From positions 1 through 8,199 of the forward strand of contig CAMYXE010000026.1 of assembly GCA_947303165.1 (NCBI GenBank): DNA of 8,199 nucleotides. The letters are read 5' to 3'. This document shows positions 7,198 through 8,199 of this stretch, piece after piece; positions within the stretch are counted from its first letter, which is position 1, and each line of letters starts with the position of its first letter. The notes below the pieces were generated by a model that was not told where the DNA came from, did not search any database, and saw only the letters and a program-made list of their open reading frames with translations. This DNA is from an uncultured Pseudomonadota bacterium (lineage in GTDB: Bacteria; Pseudomonadota; Alphaproteobacteria; Rs-D84). A program made the position numbers and the translations under genes.

Positions 7198-7548
7198 ATG
7201 CGAGACACAATAAAAAAACATCAAGACTTTCATACAACCGATACAGATCCATCGGCACGGTCTGCATATTTTGTTATTCGTGCCAAAAAAGCAAAGTTTC
7301 CAAATAATCCACGTATCGGGTTTATGGCAACCAAACGAACGTTTAAATTGGCGGTTGAGCGTAATCGCGCAAAACGCTTGTTGCGCGAATGGGTTCATTA
7401 CTGCGAAGATTTGTTGGCCCCACAATATGACTATATTTTTATTGCATACAGCGGAATTTTATCCGCCACGCGTGACCAGGGGCGTCTTGCAATGACCAAG
7501 GCATTGGGGCATATAATGAATAAATATGCAAAGAAAGAAACAAAATGA
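7198..7548 (+). CDS. rnpA: ribonuclease P protein component
   Basis: Basic protein subunit of RNase P, which binds the catalytic RNA and helps it remove 5' leaders from pre-tRNAs. The signature RNR motif is present: [27 protein letters not shown] (about residues 39-65), with [10 protein letters not shown] at its core. The N-terminal KKHQDF fits the usual K-x-x-DF opening of the family, and the length of 116 residues is typical. No Shine-Dalgarno precedes the ATG and the -10 box ends seven bases before it, so the mRNA is probably leaderless. The usual upstream partner rpmH is absent; mreB lies divergently instead. The stop overlaps the yidD start as ATGA. Confidence 0.95.
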   Translation: MRDTIKKHQDFHTTDTDPSARSAYFVIRAKKAKFPNNPRIGFMATKRTFKLAVERNRAKRLLREWVHYCEDLLAPQYDYIFIAYSGILSATRDQGRLAMTKALGHIMNKYAKKETK

Positions 7549-7787
7549 TTTTCCGCAAGATTATTGAATTTCCACGTCATTTCGGCATATGGCTGATAAA
7601 TGTATACCAACGATTTATATCACCCGCATTTGGTGGACGTGCAGCATGCAGATTTATACCGACATGCAGTGAATACACAAAAACAGCGATTTTGCGTTAC
7701 GGATTAATTCGTGGCTCAATTATGGGAATCCGCAGAATTCTGCGCTGTCGGCCGGGGGGTGGATTCGGATTTGACCCAGTGCCTTGA
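7545..7787 (+). CDS. yidD: membrane protein insertion efficiency factor YidD
   Basis: Small basic protein of the inner membrane's cytosolic face, linked to YidC-dependent membrane protein insertion. At 80 residues it carries the family signature throughout: the amphipathic N-terminus with [24 protein letters not shown] (three-part Cys motif with CSEY), [19 protein letters not shown] and the closing [10 protein letters not shown] (the family usually ends in GGYDPVP). It is coupled to rnpA by the ATGA overlap at 7545-7548 and has no Shine-Dalgarno of note. Normally yidC follows; here the next gene is accB with its own promoter, so yidC has moved elsewhere. Confidence 0.96.
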   Translation: MIFRKIIEFPRHFGIWLINVYQRFISPAFGGRAACRFIPTCSEYTKTAILRYGLIRGSIMGIRRILRCRPGGGFGFDPVP

Positions 7788-7811
7788 CAAGTTGTGGTTT
7801 TATGTTAGAAT
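7784..7811 (+). promoter_or_regulatory. accB promoter, -35 overlapping the yidD stop
   Basis: Consensus -35 TTGACA (7784-7789) includes the yidD TGA stop. A 16-base spacer leads to -10 TAGAAT (7806-7811, one mismatch), preceded by TGT, an extended -10. The transcript start near 7818 gives a leader of about 32 bases carrying AAAAGGA at 7837-7843, six bases before the accB ATG. No terminator separates yidD from accB. Confidence 0.75.
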
Positions 7812-7849
7812 CTTAGGGATATAAAAGTAATTTTACAAAAGGATTTGAA

Positions 7850-8199
7850 ATGTCATTTCGTTCAACCGTTGAATCCATGTCTAAAATTATGGATGAAATG
7901 GGGATTACAGAACTTGATTTAGAACGCCAGTTTTTATTTGGTGTTTATCGCAAACATATTCATTTATCCAAAGGAACAACTGTGGCTATGCCATCTTTCC
8001 CTGTGGATACCAGTATAAAAAATGCGTCAACTGGTGCAAATGGTGTCGCCAAGGAATATAAAAACGCATTAAAATCACCAATGGTTGGTGTTGTATATTT
8101 GGCAACTGAACCTGGGGCAAAACCATTTGTCAAAGTTGGTGATACCGTTCATGCCGGCGATACAGTCGCATTGGTCGAGGCAATGAAAACATTTAATCC
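7850..8199 (+). CDS. accB: biotin carboxyl carrier protein of acetyl-CoA carboxylase, 3' end outside window
   Basis: Carrier subunit of acetyl-CoA carboxylase. Biotin on its C-terminal domain takes CO2 from the AccC reaction and delivers it to AccAD to make malonyl-CoA for fatty acid synthesis. The start at 7850 has a strong Shine-Dalgarno (AAAAGGA). The window holds 116 complete codons. They give an N-terminal helical region (MSKIMDEMGITELDLE), a hydrophilic linker rich in Ser, Thr, Ala and Asn (about residues 50-70), then the biotinyl domain starting at SPMVGVVYLATEPGAKPF (76-93). The biotinylation motif is EAMKTFN with the modified Lys at 113; E. coli has EAMKMMN there. Only about 35-45 residues should be missing. 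In most bacteria accC follows; it would lie beyond the window. Confidence 0.95.
   Translation, partial: MSFRSTVESMSKIMDEMGITELDLERQFLFGVYRKHIHLSKGTTVAMPSFPVDTSIKNASTGANGVAKEYKNALKSPMVGVVYLATEPGAKPFVKVGDTVHAGDTVALVEAMKTFN

Overview
The window is AT-rich, densely packed bacterial chromosome, most likely from an alphaproteobacterium with a small genome. Evidence for this is indirect: the isoleucyl-tRNA synthetase is the long, eukaryote-like form (IleRS2) also known from Rickettsia, and the MreB, RnpA, YidD and AccB proteins look proteobacterial. Classical neighbour sets (rpmH-rnpA-yidD-yidC, mreBCD) are broken up. The placement is inference from memory of the families, not a computed phylogeny.

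Layout. 1-55: the 3' part of tRNA-Thr(CGU) with its terminator. 212-766 (minus): an unrecognised 184-aa protein, with a bidirectional terminator behind it and a promoter overlapping a 12-bp palindrome in front. 891-973: a previously unannotated-looking attenuator. It has a 10-codon leader peptide (MNTKTIIIIR) with four consecutive Ile codons, then mutually exclusive hairpins, then an intrinsic terminator ending 17 bases before the ileS Shine-Dalgarno. 1004-4031: ileS, broken by a frameshift near 3569. 4028-4408: an unrecognised membrane-anchored, Cys-rich protein. 4410-5057: nth (endonuclease III). ileS, the small protein and nth overlap or abut and look like one operon. 5079-5876 (minus): an unrecognised 265-aa protein, convergent with nth. 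6026-7075 (minus): mreB, apparently monocistronic. 7198-7548 and 7545-7787: rnpA and yidD, overlapping by ATGA. 7850-8199: the 5' part of accB, on its own promoter, whose -35 box overlaps the yidD stop codon.

How the parts work together. The most notable system is the ileS leader. It couples charging of tRNA-Ile, sensed by a ribosome crossing four Ile codons, to transcription of the enzyme that charges it, and probably to the two genes downstream. It follows the logic of the enterobacterial pheM-pheST attenuator, but for isoleucine. The mreB/rnpA intergenic region holds two divergent promoters; the rnpA promoter is so close to the ATG that the mRNA is probably leaderless. Every gap is short (none above about 300 bases) and is filled by promoters, terminators or the attenuator.
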